DNA from: an uncultured Oscillospiraceae bacterium | GTDB taxonomy: Bacteria > Bacillota > Clostridia > Oscillospirales > Oscillospiraceae | NCBI GenBank assembly: GCA_910587395.1 | Contig: CAJULJ010000108.1 | Coordinates: forward strand, 1-6,675 | Reading direction: 5' to 3' | Length of the DNA stretch: 6,675 nt | Shown here: positions 1 to 6,078 of the stretch, piece by piece | How the letters are laid out: each line of letters begins with the position of its first letter | Position numbering within the stretch: position 1 is the first letter of the stretch | Made by a program: the position numbers and the translations under genes | Notes under the pieces: generated by a model | What the model saw: only the letters and a program-made list of their open reading frames with translations | The model's database searches: none | Told to the model about the DNA's origin: nothing

Positions 1-2
1 GG

Positions 3-125
3 GATGAGATCCTTGAGATATTGGAAGGCTTCACCGATTTTGACGCCCTGGGCCGCTGCGAAATGGAGCAGGACGGGGTTCGGGAAACCAGCTTCGGCTC
101 TGTCAAGCGCCTCAGCGCCCCCTGA
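3..125 (+). CDS. C-terminal tail of an unidentified protein (partial)
   Basis: The frame beginning at base 3 is open from the window edge to a TGA at 123-125 and gives a 40-residue tail that starts DEILEILEGFTDFDALG and ends SVKRLSAP. Codon choice (GC-rich third positions) and the acidic, Leu-rich composition resemble the genes that follow, so I take this as the end of a gene starting upstream of the window. I do not recognise the family. The same frame stays coding-like for 12 more codons after the TGA (126-161, rich in Gln, Glu and Pro) before a second TGA at 162-164. The original tail may therefore have been longer and been cut by a nonsense change. The next gene begins about 105 bases further on the same strand. 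Confidence 0.5.
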   Translation, partial: DEILEILEGFTDFDALGRCEMEQDGVRETSFGSVKRLSAP

Positions 126-173
126 CCCCAGCAGGAGCCGGAGCTGGATCAGACGATGGGCTGAAAACAGTAG

Positions 174-189
174 ACTTCCCTGGGGAAGT
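174..189 (+). other. Short hairpin upstream of the LPD28-type gene
   Basis: ACTTCC (174-179) pairs with GGAAGT (184-189) around a tight four-base loop, in the gap between the partial gene and the next start codon. A loosely T-rich stretch follows (tatttgttgtg) but there is no real T-run, so this is at best a weak terminator or an mRNA-end stabiliser. No convincing -35/-10 pair was seen in the gap 126-231. Confidence 0.25.
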
Positions 190-231
190 GTGGTATTTGT
201 TGTGTCAAATTGATAGAAGGGAGAAAACACA

Positions 232-1044
232 ATGGCAGTGGATATTTTCGAGGACAAGCTGCAGTACGCCCAGATGTTCGGCAAGCCTGTGCTCACCACC
301 AACTGGCCGATCCCCCGGGAAACGGTGCCGGACAGGTGGTTTTGCTACGATATGCGGGGGACGGACAGCGACCCCGCGGCCCACGCCGAGCTGGTGGACT
401 ACACCAGCTATGACCACAGCGGCACCGTCCTCTCCCCCAAGCCGCTGAAGCGGCCCGCCACCAAGGCCAGACGGATCGGGAAGGGGGACTACTTCCTTCA
501 TGGCGAGACCATGGAGCTGGAAGCCTTCTGCGAGGAATACGGCCTGGATGTCCCGGATAACCCGATCAAATTTGAGATGCGCCCCGCTTCGCCCGATGAA
601 GCGGAGCTTTTTTACGCCCTGCCCCCTGAAAAGGATGAGGAACTGGGCGCTGTCGGACACGTCCGCATGGATTTCGGGCGCAATGGGGACGAGTTCTGGC
701 ACACCTGGTGGCCGCGGGGCCCCGAGGGACTGAACACCCCGGAGTTCAAGGAGGAGCTGGGCCAGGTGGTGGCCCAGCTTCGCCGGGGCGTGCTGAAGGA
801 CTTCTCCTCCATGCTCCGCCACTGCCATATCAGCGGTGGGGAGATCAGCGGCGGTATCTGCTGCCAGAATTACGGCTTCGTGGTGGAGACAGAGCGGTAC
901 CGCTACTGCCTGCGCTGCAACCCGGTGCGCGGGGACTACCAGGCGTACCTCACCGCCTATGACCTTCGCACCCAGGAGCTGAACCAGGTCCAGGAACAGG
1001 GAGCAGAGCTGGACAGCGGCCCGGTGATGGGCAGCATAGGCTGA
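232..1044 (+). CDS. LPD28-type mobile-element protein of unknown function
   Basis: 270-residue cytoplasmic protein with no signal peptide or membrane segment. The ATG at 232 follows a ribosome binding site (agaagggag, 215-223). Residues 6-72 match my memory of LPD28, a 'large polyvalent protein-associated' domain: a MFGKPVLTTN stretch, then TVPDRWFCYDMRGTDSDP, then DHSGTVLSPKPL. Residues about 120-245 form a second conserved block (ELGAVGHVRMDFG, FWHTWWPRG, TPEFKEEL, then YRYCLRCNPVRGDYQAYL). I recognise that block from gut Firmicutes mobile elements but cannot name it. The tail (246-270) is Gln/Glu-rich and probably disordered. LPD domains were described as accessory modules of large polyvalent proteins carried by phages and conjugative elements, and their biochemical role is unknown. 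The gene leads a one-directional cluster with two ArdA-like genes, so a role in element establishment is a guess from context. LPD28 is assigned from memory of the motif, not from a search. Confidence 0.7.
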   Translation: MAVDIFEDKLQYAQMFGKPVLTTNWPIPRETVPDRWFCYDMRGTDSDPAAHAELVDYTSYDHSGTVLSPKPLKRPATKARRIGKGDYFLHGETMELEAFCEEYGLDVPDNPIKFEMRPASPDEAELFYALPPEKDEELGAVGHVRMDFGRNGDEFWHTWWPRGPEGLNTPEFKEELGQVVAQLRRGVLKDFSSMLRHCHISGGEISGGICCQNYGFVVETERYRYCLRCNPVRGDYQAYLTAYDLRTQELNQVQEQGAELDSGPVMGSIG

Positions 1045-1073
1045 CCCAATACATTAAATTAAAGGATGTGTGC

Positions 1074-1847
1074 ATGAAAATGAACGACAAGTTTTTTCCT
1101 GAGTTGGTCCGCCGCCTGAAGCGGGAGGGCATTTCCACCGGACCGGTGGAGAAGGGCTGCCTGACGGTGCTGGCGGACGGGCGGGCGGCTGTGCTGGTCA
1201 TGCCGCAGGGAGGTGTTGTCTTCAACGCCGATGTGGAGCGCGGCCCGGAAGCGGACAGCGTCTACGACCTCACCTTCAGGCTGAGCCGCGAGGTCTATGA
1301 GTACACCGGGGCCATGGCGTCCGCCCCGCCGCTGGTGGCGGAGGGGCTCCACGAGGGCTTCCGGGTGCTGGCGGATTTTAACGGTGTGATGTTGGCCGGG
1401 CAGGAGCTGGAGGCCAACTGGGGCTACAAGTTCGCCACCTGGCGGCGCAGCCCGGACCGCACCGCCGTGGGAAGCGGCGAATATTTCGATGGCGGGCATT
1501 TTTACGGGGCCGCCAAGCTGGACTTCGCCTGCCGGGCGGGGCTGGTGGATGGGCACCGCCAGTTTACGGATCAGCAGCTTGTCGAGCTGTACCGCTGCGT
1601 CTGTGAAACGCTGGAAAGCGGATACCCTTGGGGGGATGGATTTTGCGTAAGGTTTTTGAGGTGGAGCTGTCCTCTGAGAACGGCTGCACAGAGCTGGCAC
1701 TCCCCGCCGCGCCCTATGCCCTGCTGGACGCGGTGGAGAAACTGGAGCTGGCGGACGGCGAGGCGCCCGGGTGGAAAATCCTCCGTTTGCCCAGCTGCGG
1801 CCGCCTCTCCCCGTATTTGGATCAGGGCGGCACACTGCCCGAGCTGA
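1074..1847 (+). CDS. Unnamed conserved mobile-element protein, 3' end apparently frameshifted
   Basis: ATG at 1074 is preferred over GTG 1068 because AAAGGA (1061-1066) lies 7 bases upstream; ATG 1080 is also possible. Residues 1-189 (to base 1640) look like real protein: a DKFFPELVRRLKREGI start, a central block with GLHEGFRVLADFNGVMLAG and GYKFATW, an EYFDGGHFYGAAKLDFA block, and FTDQQLVELYRCVCETLESGYP. This family recurs beside LPD28 and ArdA-like genes on Firmicutes elements, from memory; it has no function I can name. After residue about 189 the frame stays open to TGA 1845-1847, but the composition turns to Trp/Arg/Pro/Ser. That is the signature of reading GC-rich DNA out of frame, and it runs 205 bases inside the next gene. 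The true C-terminus is therefore probably lost by an indel near the six-G run at 1630-1635, or the product ends in a long unnatural tail. Shifting by one frame ends the protein at TAA 1648-1650. Confidence 0.6.
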   Translation: MKMNDKFFPELVRRLKREGISTGPVEKGCLTVLADGRAAVLVMPQGGVVFNADVERGPEADSVYDLTFRLSREVYEYTGAMASAPPLVAEGLHEGFRVLADFNGVMLAGQELEANWGYKFATWRRSPDRTAVGSGEYFDGGHFYGAAKLDFACRAGLVDGHRQFTDQQLVELYRCVCETLESGYPWGDGFCVRFLRWSCPLRTAAQSWHSPPRPMPCWTRWRNWSWRTARRPGGKSSVCPAAAASPRIWIRAAHCPS

Positions 1848-2746
1848 ACGCCCTGACCCAGCGGCTGTCGGAGCTGGGTGAAGCGGAGCTGTCCATCGTG
1901 GAGGGGCTGATCCAAATGGAACAGCCCCAGCCCGGTATTACACCTGTCCCCCTGCCCCAGTTGATCGACCTGGCCTACAGCACAGACTGCTGCCACCTCG
2001 TGGAAGGGGTGGTCACCGATGCCCATCTGGGCCGGTTCTGTACGGGAAACGGGTTTGTTCCGGAGGCGGAGGGCCTTTCGGATAAAGCATTCGAGCTGCT
2101 GGATTTCGCAAAGATCGGTCGGGAGTTCTGCGAAGCCGAGGGCGGCGTGTTCACCCGGGTTGGCTATGTCCAGCGGCGGGAGGAGCTAAAGCAGGTGTAC
2201 AAAACCCTGGATCTGACGCTGAAAAAGCCGGACTATGCCATCCTGGCGGAGCTGGCCGATGGTACCCAAGTGAAGCTGCCCGCCCCGCTGGGCGAGACCC
2301 TGGCAGACGATCCTGCCCAATGTGTGGACAGTGCCGCTCCCGGGCTCATTGGTCAGACCGCCATGGTGTCCACCCTGGATATGCTGGCTCGCCGCCTGAC
2401 GGAGCTGGAGCTGGACGGTGAACTGACCAAGTACAAGGCTGTGCTGGCTGCCACCGGCTGCGAGGATATTCCCCAGGCCCTGGCACTGGCGGACGAACTG
2501 GACCGTTACCGCTTCGACCCGGAACCGCGCGAGCCGGACGAGGTGGCTGCCGGCCATCTGAAAGGACGGCTGCCGGAGGAGGAGCTGGCGGCGCTGCTGC
2601 CCAACGTGAGCCTGTACCGATATGGGCAGGCGGTGATGGAGCAGGACGGTGGGAAGCTCACCGGGTATGGTTATGTCCAGCCCTCCATCGGCCCCAGCCA
2701 GAATATGGAGCAGGGGCAGAAATCCGATGAGATGAGGATGATGTAA
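1643..2746 (+). CDS. ArdA-like antirestriction protein with two modules
   Basis: 367 residues from the TTG at 1643 (RKVFEVEL start), placed 6 bases after a G-rich stretch, GGGGGGA (1630-1636). A second TTG at 1628 would add five residues. Residues 4-175 follow the layout of ArdA: the LPELNALTQRLSELGEAEL segment resembles the ELNRL...SELPEEL segment of Tn916 ArdA, followed by the LIDLAYSTDCCHLVEG stretch and FELLDFAKIGREF...GGVFTRVGYV, which matches the YGRdl...GtF ending. Residues 270-346 repeat the same ending (VSLYRYGQAVMEQDGGKLTGYGYV). Acidic residues clearly outnumber basic ones, as expected for ArdA, a B-DNA mimic that occupies the DNA groove of type I restriction enzymes and protects an incoming element. 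The tail (350-367) is polar. The neighbour 2748-3779 is a relative, one base downstream. ArdA-like is my reading of layout and motifs; sequence identity to known ArdA is low, and restriction inhibition is inferred. Confidence 0.6.
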   Translation: MRKVFEVELSSENGCTELALPAAPYALLDAVEKLELADGEAPGWKILRLPSCGRLSPYLDQGGTLPELNALTQRLSELGEAELSIVEGLIQMEQPQPGITPVPLPQLIDLAYSTDCCHLVEGVVTDAHLGRFCTGNGFVPEAEGLSDKAFELLDFAKIGREFCEAEGGVFTRVGYVQRREELKQVYKTLDLTLKKPDYAILAELADGTQVKLPAPLGETLADDPAQCVDSAAPGLIGQTAMVSTLDMLARRLTELELDGELTKYKAVLAATGCEDIPQALALADELDRYRFDPEPREPDEVAAGHLKGRLPEEELAALLPNVSLYRYGQAVMEQDGGKLTGYGYVQPSIGPSQNMEQGQKSDEMRMM

Positions 2747-2747
2747 A

Positions 2748-3779
2748 TTGAATGATTTTGACTACCTGGCCCAGCTTCCCGGCGAGGAGCGGGAACAGGA
2801 TTGGATCAGGAAGCGGCTGGGGACGTTGAGCGTCCGGGAAGGCGTCATCCTGGCCGCCGCAGCCCAGGCCGACCCGCCCGAGGACGCAGCCCAGGCCATC
2901 GACCGGCTCCAGTCCCTGGACGAATACAGGGTGCTCCTGGACGCGGGCAGCTATGAGGCGCTGGGCAGGCGGTATCTGCTCAACGACACCAGGATGCCGG
3001 TGGACGCCCTGGCCTTCGCGGACCTGGGATCGGTGGGGCGGCAGTATGAGGACAAACATCCCGGCCTGTTTATCGGGAGCTATTACGTTCAGTACCCGGA
3101 TGCGCTCCCCGAGCAGGTCTACCGGCCCGGCATGGCCCTGCCCGCCGACGAGGGCTGGAGCGTCAAGGTGAAGCTGGCCTCCCCCGCTGTGCCCGAGGGG
3201 GTGTGGCTGCGCCTGCCGGGGCTGGATGAGTACGGCGATGAGAGCTCCACAGAGGAGGCGCTGGTCCTGCGGGAGCTGCGGGTGAAACGCTGGAATGAGT
3301 GCGCCCTGGTGGATGCCCAGTGCGTCCTGCCCGAAGCGGGCGATTTGGTGGCCCAGTACGGCGATAACATCGCGGACTTGATCTACGATGGTGTCCAGTT
3401 GGGCTTTGTGTTGGACGAGAAGGGCCAGGGCTCCTCGCGCTTCATGCAGCGGTACGCCTCCGCGCTGGTGCTGGAGGGCTGCCATGACCTGAGACTGGCA
3501 CTGGATATCAGTCAAAACCTCAACTGCTACGACTGGATGCAGCGCGCCGACCTGGAGGCTTCCGGCATGGCGCTCCTGATGGATAAGGGCGTGTCCGAGG
3601 AGCTGATCCGCGCCAGCGGCATCGACCTGGCGGACTACCGGACCCACCTGCTGGAACAGGAGGGCTACACGCCTACCCCGGACGGCTGGGGCTACATCCG
3701 GCGCAACGCCAAAGAGTTCTGCTATCAATTCAGCACCCCCGCCCAGCCCCAGGAGGAGCCTGGGATGGCGATGCAATAA
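2748..3779 (+). CDS. Second ArdA-like protein, paralogous modules
   Basis: 343 residues, starting at TTG 2748 one base after the upstream TAA (2744-2746). GATGAGGATG (2731-2740) supplies the ribosome binding site. The nearby ATG at 2752 is out of frame, so TTG is the only good start and translation is probably coupled to the upstream gene. Residues 45-116 align by eye with residues 274-347 of the preceding protein: an ED..QA lead, LDEYRVLLD, then FADLGSVGRQYEDKHPGLF and YYVQYP. Residues 248-320 form another, weaker copy ending IDLADYRTHLLEQEGYTPT. The middle (residues 137-235) is a different acidic segment (KVKLASPAVPEGVWLRLPG) similar to the VKLPAPL segment of the neighbour. The protein is acidic and has no membrane helix. 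A DNA-mimic antirestriction role is inferred from the modules. The gene ends just before a strong terminator. Confidence 0.55.
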   Translation: MNDFDYLAQLPGEEREQDWIRKRLGTLSVREGVILAAAAQADPPEDAAQAIDRLQSLDEYRVLLDAGSYEALGRRYLLNDTRMPVDALAFADLGSVGRQYEDKHPGLFIGSYYVQYPDALPEQVYRPGMALPADEGWSVKVKLASPAVPEGVWLRLPGLDEYGDESSTEEALVLRELRVKRWNECALVDAQCVLPEAGDLVAQYGDNIADLIYDGVQLGFVLDEKGQGSSRFMQRYASALVLEGCHDLRLALDISQNLNCYDWMQRADLEASGMALLMDKGVSEELIRASGIDLADYRTHLLEQEGYTPTPDGWGYIRRNAKEFCYQFSTPAQPQEEPGMAMQ

Positions 3780-3786
3780 ATATCAC

Positions 3787-3829
3787 ACAGGGGCCGTTTT
3801 CCCGGAGGGAATAATGGCCCCTGTTTTTT
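3787..3829 (+). terminator. Intrinsic terminator closing the ArdA-like unit
   Basis: A perfect 9-bp stem, ACAGGGGCC (3787-3795) with GGCCCCTGT (3816-3824), runs into six T residues (3824-3829). The loop holds a small inner stem (TCCC 3800-3803 with GGGA 3807-3810). It sits 8 bases after the TAA of the second ArdA-like gene, in the sense direction, and separates that unit from the helix-turn-helix/methyltransferase unit. Confidence 0.88.
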
Positions 3830-3834
3830 ATGCC

Positions 3835-3864
3835 CTTTTTTCGGGAAAACGCCCCCGAAAAAGG
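3835..3864 (+). promoter_or_regulatory. Hairpin overlapping the Shine-Dalgarno of the HTH gene
   Basis: Bases 3835-3845 (CTTTTTTCGGG) pair with 3854-3864 (CCCGAAAAAGG), an 11-bp stem with one G-U pair and an eight-base loop. The 3' arm includes the first four bases of the ribosome binding site AAGGAGG (3861-3867), which lies 5 bases before ATG 3873. Folding would partly hide that site, so the hairpin could dampen translation of the downstream gene. It has no T-run on its 3' side and is not a classical terminator. The structure is read from the sequence; regulation is inferred. Confidence 0.45.
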
Positions 3865-3872
3865 AGGAAATC

Positions 3873-4208
3873 ATGAAGGAAGAACAGCTGCTGGCCTATT
3901 TGAAGGCCAACTGCTCCGGGCGCGGGAAGCGCCAGACCAGGGCCCAGCTCCAGCGGAAGCTGAACCTGAGCAAAGACCAGCTCACTGACCTGGTCCACCG
4001 GATGCGGTGCAAGGGCCTGCCCATCGCGGGCGGGCCGCTGGGCTACTATTACGCCCAGAACGCCGGTGACATCCTCTCCACTATCCGCTGGCTGGAGAAG
4101 ATCGTCAAGACCCTGCTGGACTCCATCAATGGGCTGACCCAGGCGATGGAGTCCTTTGGGCCCATGGATGGCATCGGAGCCCAGCGAGGGGAAGGTGGCA
4201 GCCCCTGA
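3873..4208 (+). CDS. Small winged-helix DNA-binding protein
   Basis: 111 residues; ATG 3873 follows a perfect AAGGAGG (3861-3867) at 5 bases. Residues 22-48 (TRAQLQRKLNLSKDQLTDLV then HRMRCKGLPI) read as a helix-turn-helix, with the QLQRKLNLS helix, a turn and the recognition helix. The GGPLGYYYA segment (53-61) looks like the wing. Residues 64-93 (DILSTIRWLEKIVKTLLDSI) are predicted as a long amphipathic helix, possibly for dimerisation. The tail is Gly-rich. This layout fits small DNA-binding regulators next to methyltransferases on mobile elements. Its stop overlaps the methyltransferase start by 4 bases, which indicates one operon and coupled translation. Whether it regulates the methyltransferase, the element or something else cannot be told from the sequence. 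Confidence 0.7.
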   Translation: MKEEQLLAYLKANCSGRGKRQTRAQLQRKLNLSKDQLTDLVHRMRCKGLPIAGGPLGYYYAQNAGDILSTIRWLEKIVKTLLDSINGLTQAMESFGPMDGIGAQRGEGGSP

Positions 4209-5194
4209 AAAGCTTCATCCCCTGGGTGGGCGGCAAGGGGAAGCTGCTGTGGCTGATCGACCGTCTGGCCCCCGCCAGCTATGCCCGGTTCGTGGACGTG
4301 TTCGGCGGCAGCGGCACCGTCACCCTGGGCCGCCCCCTGCGCCGGGGCTGCGCTGAGGTCTACAACGACTTCAACAGCAACCTCACCAACCTGTTCTGCT
4401 GTGTGAAGGAGCGCCCCATGGCCCTGCTCCGGGAACTGGGGTTCCTGCCGCTCAATTCCCGGGACGATTTCAACGTGCTGTACAGATTCTTCTCCCACCA
4501 GGAGTTCACCGACGACTACCTGGAGGAAGAACTGGAGCTGACCCAGATTTTTTTGGAACCGCCCCAGAAAGAAACCATACGCAGCCTGATGCTGGAACGG
4601 GCCCCGCGGGGCGATGTGCGCCGGGCGGCGGACTACTTCAAGCTGGTGCGGTACAGCTTCAGCGGCAACGCCAAAGCCTTCGCGGGCCGTCCCTGCGACC
4701 TGCGCCGCTTCTTTTACCTGGTCTGGGAGTGCTCCCGCAGACTGAAGGACGTGGTGGTGGAGAACAAGGATTTCGGGGAGCTGATCGCCCAGTACGCCCG
4801 GGAGGACACCTTCTTCTACTGCGACCCGCCTTACTTCAACGCCGAGTGCTACGAGGTGGCCTTCCCCAAAACCGACCATATCCGGCTCCACGACACGCTG
4901 ACGCGGTGCAAGGGGCTGGTGATGGTATCCTACAACTACTGCCCCTTCATCTGCGATCTGTACCGGGATTTTTATATCTTCCACACCACGCGGCCCAACA
5001 GTATGTCCCAGACAGCGGGCAGCGAATACGAGGAGGTGGTGATGACCAACTACGATCCCCGCGCCCTGGGTGCCGATCGGGGCTGGCAGCTCGACCTGTT
5101 CCAGCGCGGCGAGGACAGAGGCGGCGGAGGGACGTATCAACTGATCCATGAACCAATAAAAAACGAGGAGGAACACAAACATACCACCTTGTAA
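4205..5194 (+). CDS. Dam/D12-class adenine-specific DNA methyltransferase
   Basis: Transfers a methyl group from S-adenosylmethionine to N6 of adenine in DNA. From CTG 4205 the protein has 329 residues. Motif X-like FIPWVGGKGKLL is at residues 4-15, the S-adenosylmethionine site DVFGGSGTV at 31-39, YSFSGN at 150-155, and the catalytic DPPY at 207-210 (within YCDPPYF). Size and order of motifs fit D12/Dam-type enzymes (about 270-330 residues). GTG 4226 is the first conventional start but would delete most of the motif X segment. CTG 4205 keeps it, overlaps the upstream stop as CTGA, and has GGGGAAGG (4188-4195) nine bases upstream. No restriction endonuclease lies beside it, so it looks like an orphan methyltransferase that could mark element DNA as self. 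Its last three residues (TTL) come from the inverted block. In the reconstructed pre-inversion order it would end ...HEGS, at a TAA inside the next gene. Confidence 0.93.
   Translation: MKSFIPWVGGKGKLLWLIDRLAPASYARFVDVFGGSGTVTLGRPLRRGCAEVYNDFNSNLTNLFCCVKERPMALLRELGFLPLNSRDDFNVLYRFFSHQEFTDDYLEEELELTQIFLEPPQKETIRSLMLERAPRGDVRRAADYFKLVRYSFSGNAKAFAGRPCDLRRFFYLVWECSRRLKDVVVENKDFGELIAQYAREDTFFYCDPPYFNAECYEVAFPKTDHIRLHDTLTRCKGLVMVSYNYCPFICDLYRDFYIFHTTRPNSMSQTAGSEYEEVVMTNYDPRALGADRGWQLDLFQRGEDRGGGGTYQLIHEPIKNEEEHKHTTL
5165..5171 (+). promoter_or_regulatory. Ribosome binding site stranded at the inversion edge
   Basis: GAGGAGG at 5165-5171 is followed by a 9-base spacer and AT at 5181-5182, exactly where a start codon should be, but the next base is A and no gene begins here. 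Joining 5182 to the reverse complement of 6078 restores ATGAAGGATC, the start of the minus-strand gene 5400-6080. The site is therefore the native ribosome binding site of that gene, separated from it by an inversion. Confidence 0.75.
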
Positions 5195-5625
5195 TTGCCG
5201 GGGGCGTTGTAGGTGCCGGTGAAGATGCGGTTCAGCCGCACCGCCTGCACCGGCAGCGTGTCCCGCCAGTAGAAGGAGGTAAGCGCGGTGGTGGAGTTGT
5301 TGCCAATCTCGCTGAACGTATAGCGGATGTCCTGGCCCGGCATCACCTCGGCGTAGCCCGTCTTTTTGATGGACACATTGGTAGTGAGCGCCTTATTGGT
5401 CATGGCAACCTTGACAATCTGCCCGACGTGCTCGATCTCCGCCTCAATGGGTGTCTTGTCCAGACCATAAAAATTCGCCGCCTTGGATTCCACCACCTGG
5501 TACCGGCCCAGGGGCAGGGGCTTGGACACGGCCACGCCGTTCTTGTCGGTGCGCACGGTGTCCACCAAGTTGCCAGTGCGGTAGTGGTATATCTCGAACT
5601 CGGTGCCGGGAATGGGAGTGCCAGC
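5183..5625 (-). pseudogene. Middle part of a SpaA/Cna-B-type surface protein, inverted fragment
   Basis: Read on the minus strand from 5625, the frame begins AGTPIPGTEFEIYHYRTGN and continues through DKNGVAVSKPLPLGRYQVVE and IVKVAMTNKALTTNVSIKKTG. This is the pattern of a SpaA/Cna-B repeat: a PGTEFEIY first strand, a G.Y.VVE strand carrying the Glu typical of isopeptide formation, and a final strand ending in Asn (MTNKA). A second domain follows (PGQDIRYTFSEIGNNS, then FYWRDTLP), resembling the DUF11-like domains of such adhesins. The fragment has no native start: TGA lies at 5628-5626 and the first in-frame start is GTG 5568. It runs out at 5183, after which the frame continues into the complement of the methyltransferase tail until 5137. 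Its missing C-terminal half is on the plus strand at 6080-6421, and its N-terminal part (signal peptide, further repeats) is absent from the window. Confidence 0.8.
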
Positions 5626-6078
5626 TCATCCAGGCTGCCCGCGCACGCCCCTATGTCCTCCAGCATCCGCCGCACCGCCGGGGGCACGTCGGTGATATCG
5701 TGCCGCTGCCCGCCGTCAGTGACGTGGGCCACGCCGTCGCGCACCTCCACATGGAGCTTGTGCCCCTCCGGAATGCCCATCTCTGCCCGTATATCCTCGG
5801 ACAGCTCCGCCTCCGGCCCATACACCCCCTCATAGGGACACCCGTCCGGGCAGCCCTCGCAGGGGCCGCAGGCGTCCTTCAACTTGCCCAAAAACTCCGC
5901 CGCGAGGCAGGTCAGGGCGTCGATGGCGCGAACCGTTTGCAGCGCGGTCATGCTCGCGGGTGCCGCCACCAGCAAGTCCTTCTCCACCCGGAAGCCCAAT
6001 GCCTCGCCGGGGTCGAAGCCGCAGATATCCACGACCTCGCCGGGGAGCGTAAACTCCTTCTGCCGCTTATGATCCTTC
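5183..6078. other. Inverted segment of about 0.9 kb
   Basis: All genes before 5180 and after 6082 read on the plus strand; coding in this block reads on the minus strand. Flipping the block heals both edges together. At the left, the ribosome binding site 5165-5171 plus AT plus GAAGGATC recreates a properly spaced gene start. At the right, the frame ending ...GNYKV joins the frame starting YKTNLSGGEYR (reading GTG GTA TAT AAG across the joint) to give one continuous surface protein. Both edges share the dinucleotide AT (5181-5182 and 6079-6080), so the breakpoints are exact to within two bases. I found no inverted repeat longer than that and no recombinase gene in the window. Natural rearrangement, phase variation, assembly error and construction all remain possible. 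Confidence 0.8.

Noticed and set aside
205..828. 207-codon minus-strand open frame opposite the LPD28-type gene
   Set aside because: Shadow of the plus-strand gene; the plus product has recognisable conserved blocks and a good ribosome binding site.
2658..3776. 372-codon open frame on the minus strand opposite the second ArdA-like gene
   Set aside because: It lies almost exactly over the plus-strand gene, has no ribosome binding site, and its composition is that of a complementary-strand shadow.
4049..5182. 377-codon open frame on the minus strand opposite the methyltransferase
   Set aside because: It mirrors the plus-strand methyltransferase, which has clear motifs (GGSGT, DPPY). The minus product is Val/Gln/His/Gly-rich with no recognisable domain, a usual shadow in GC-rich DNA.
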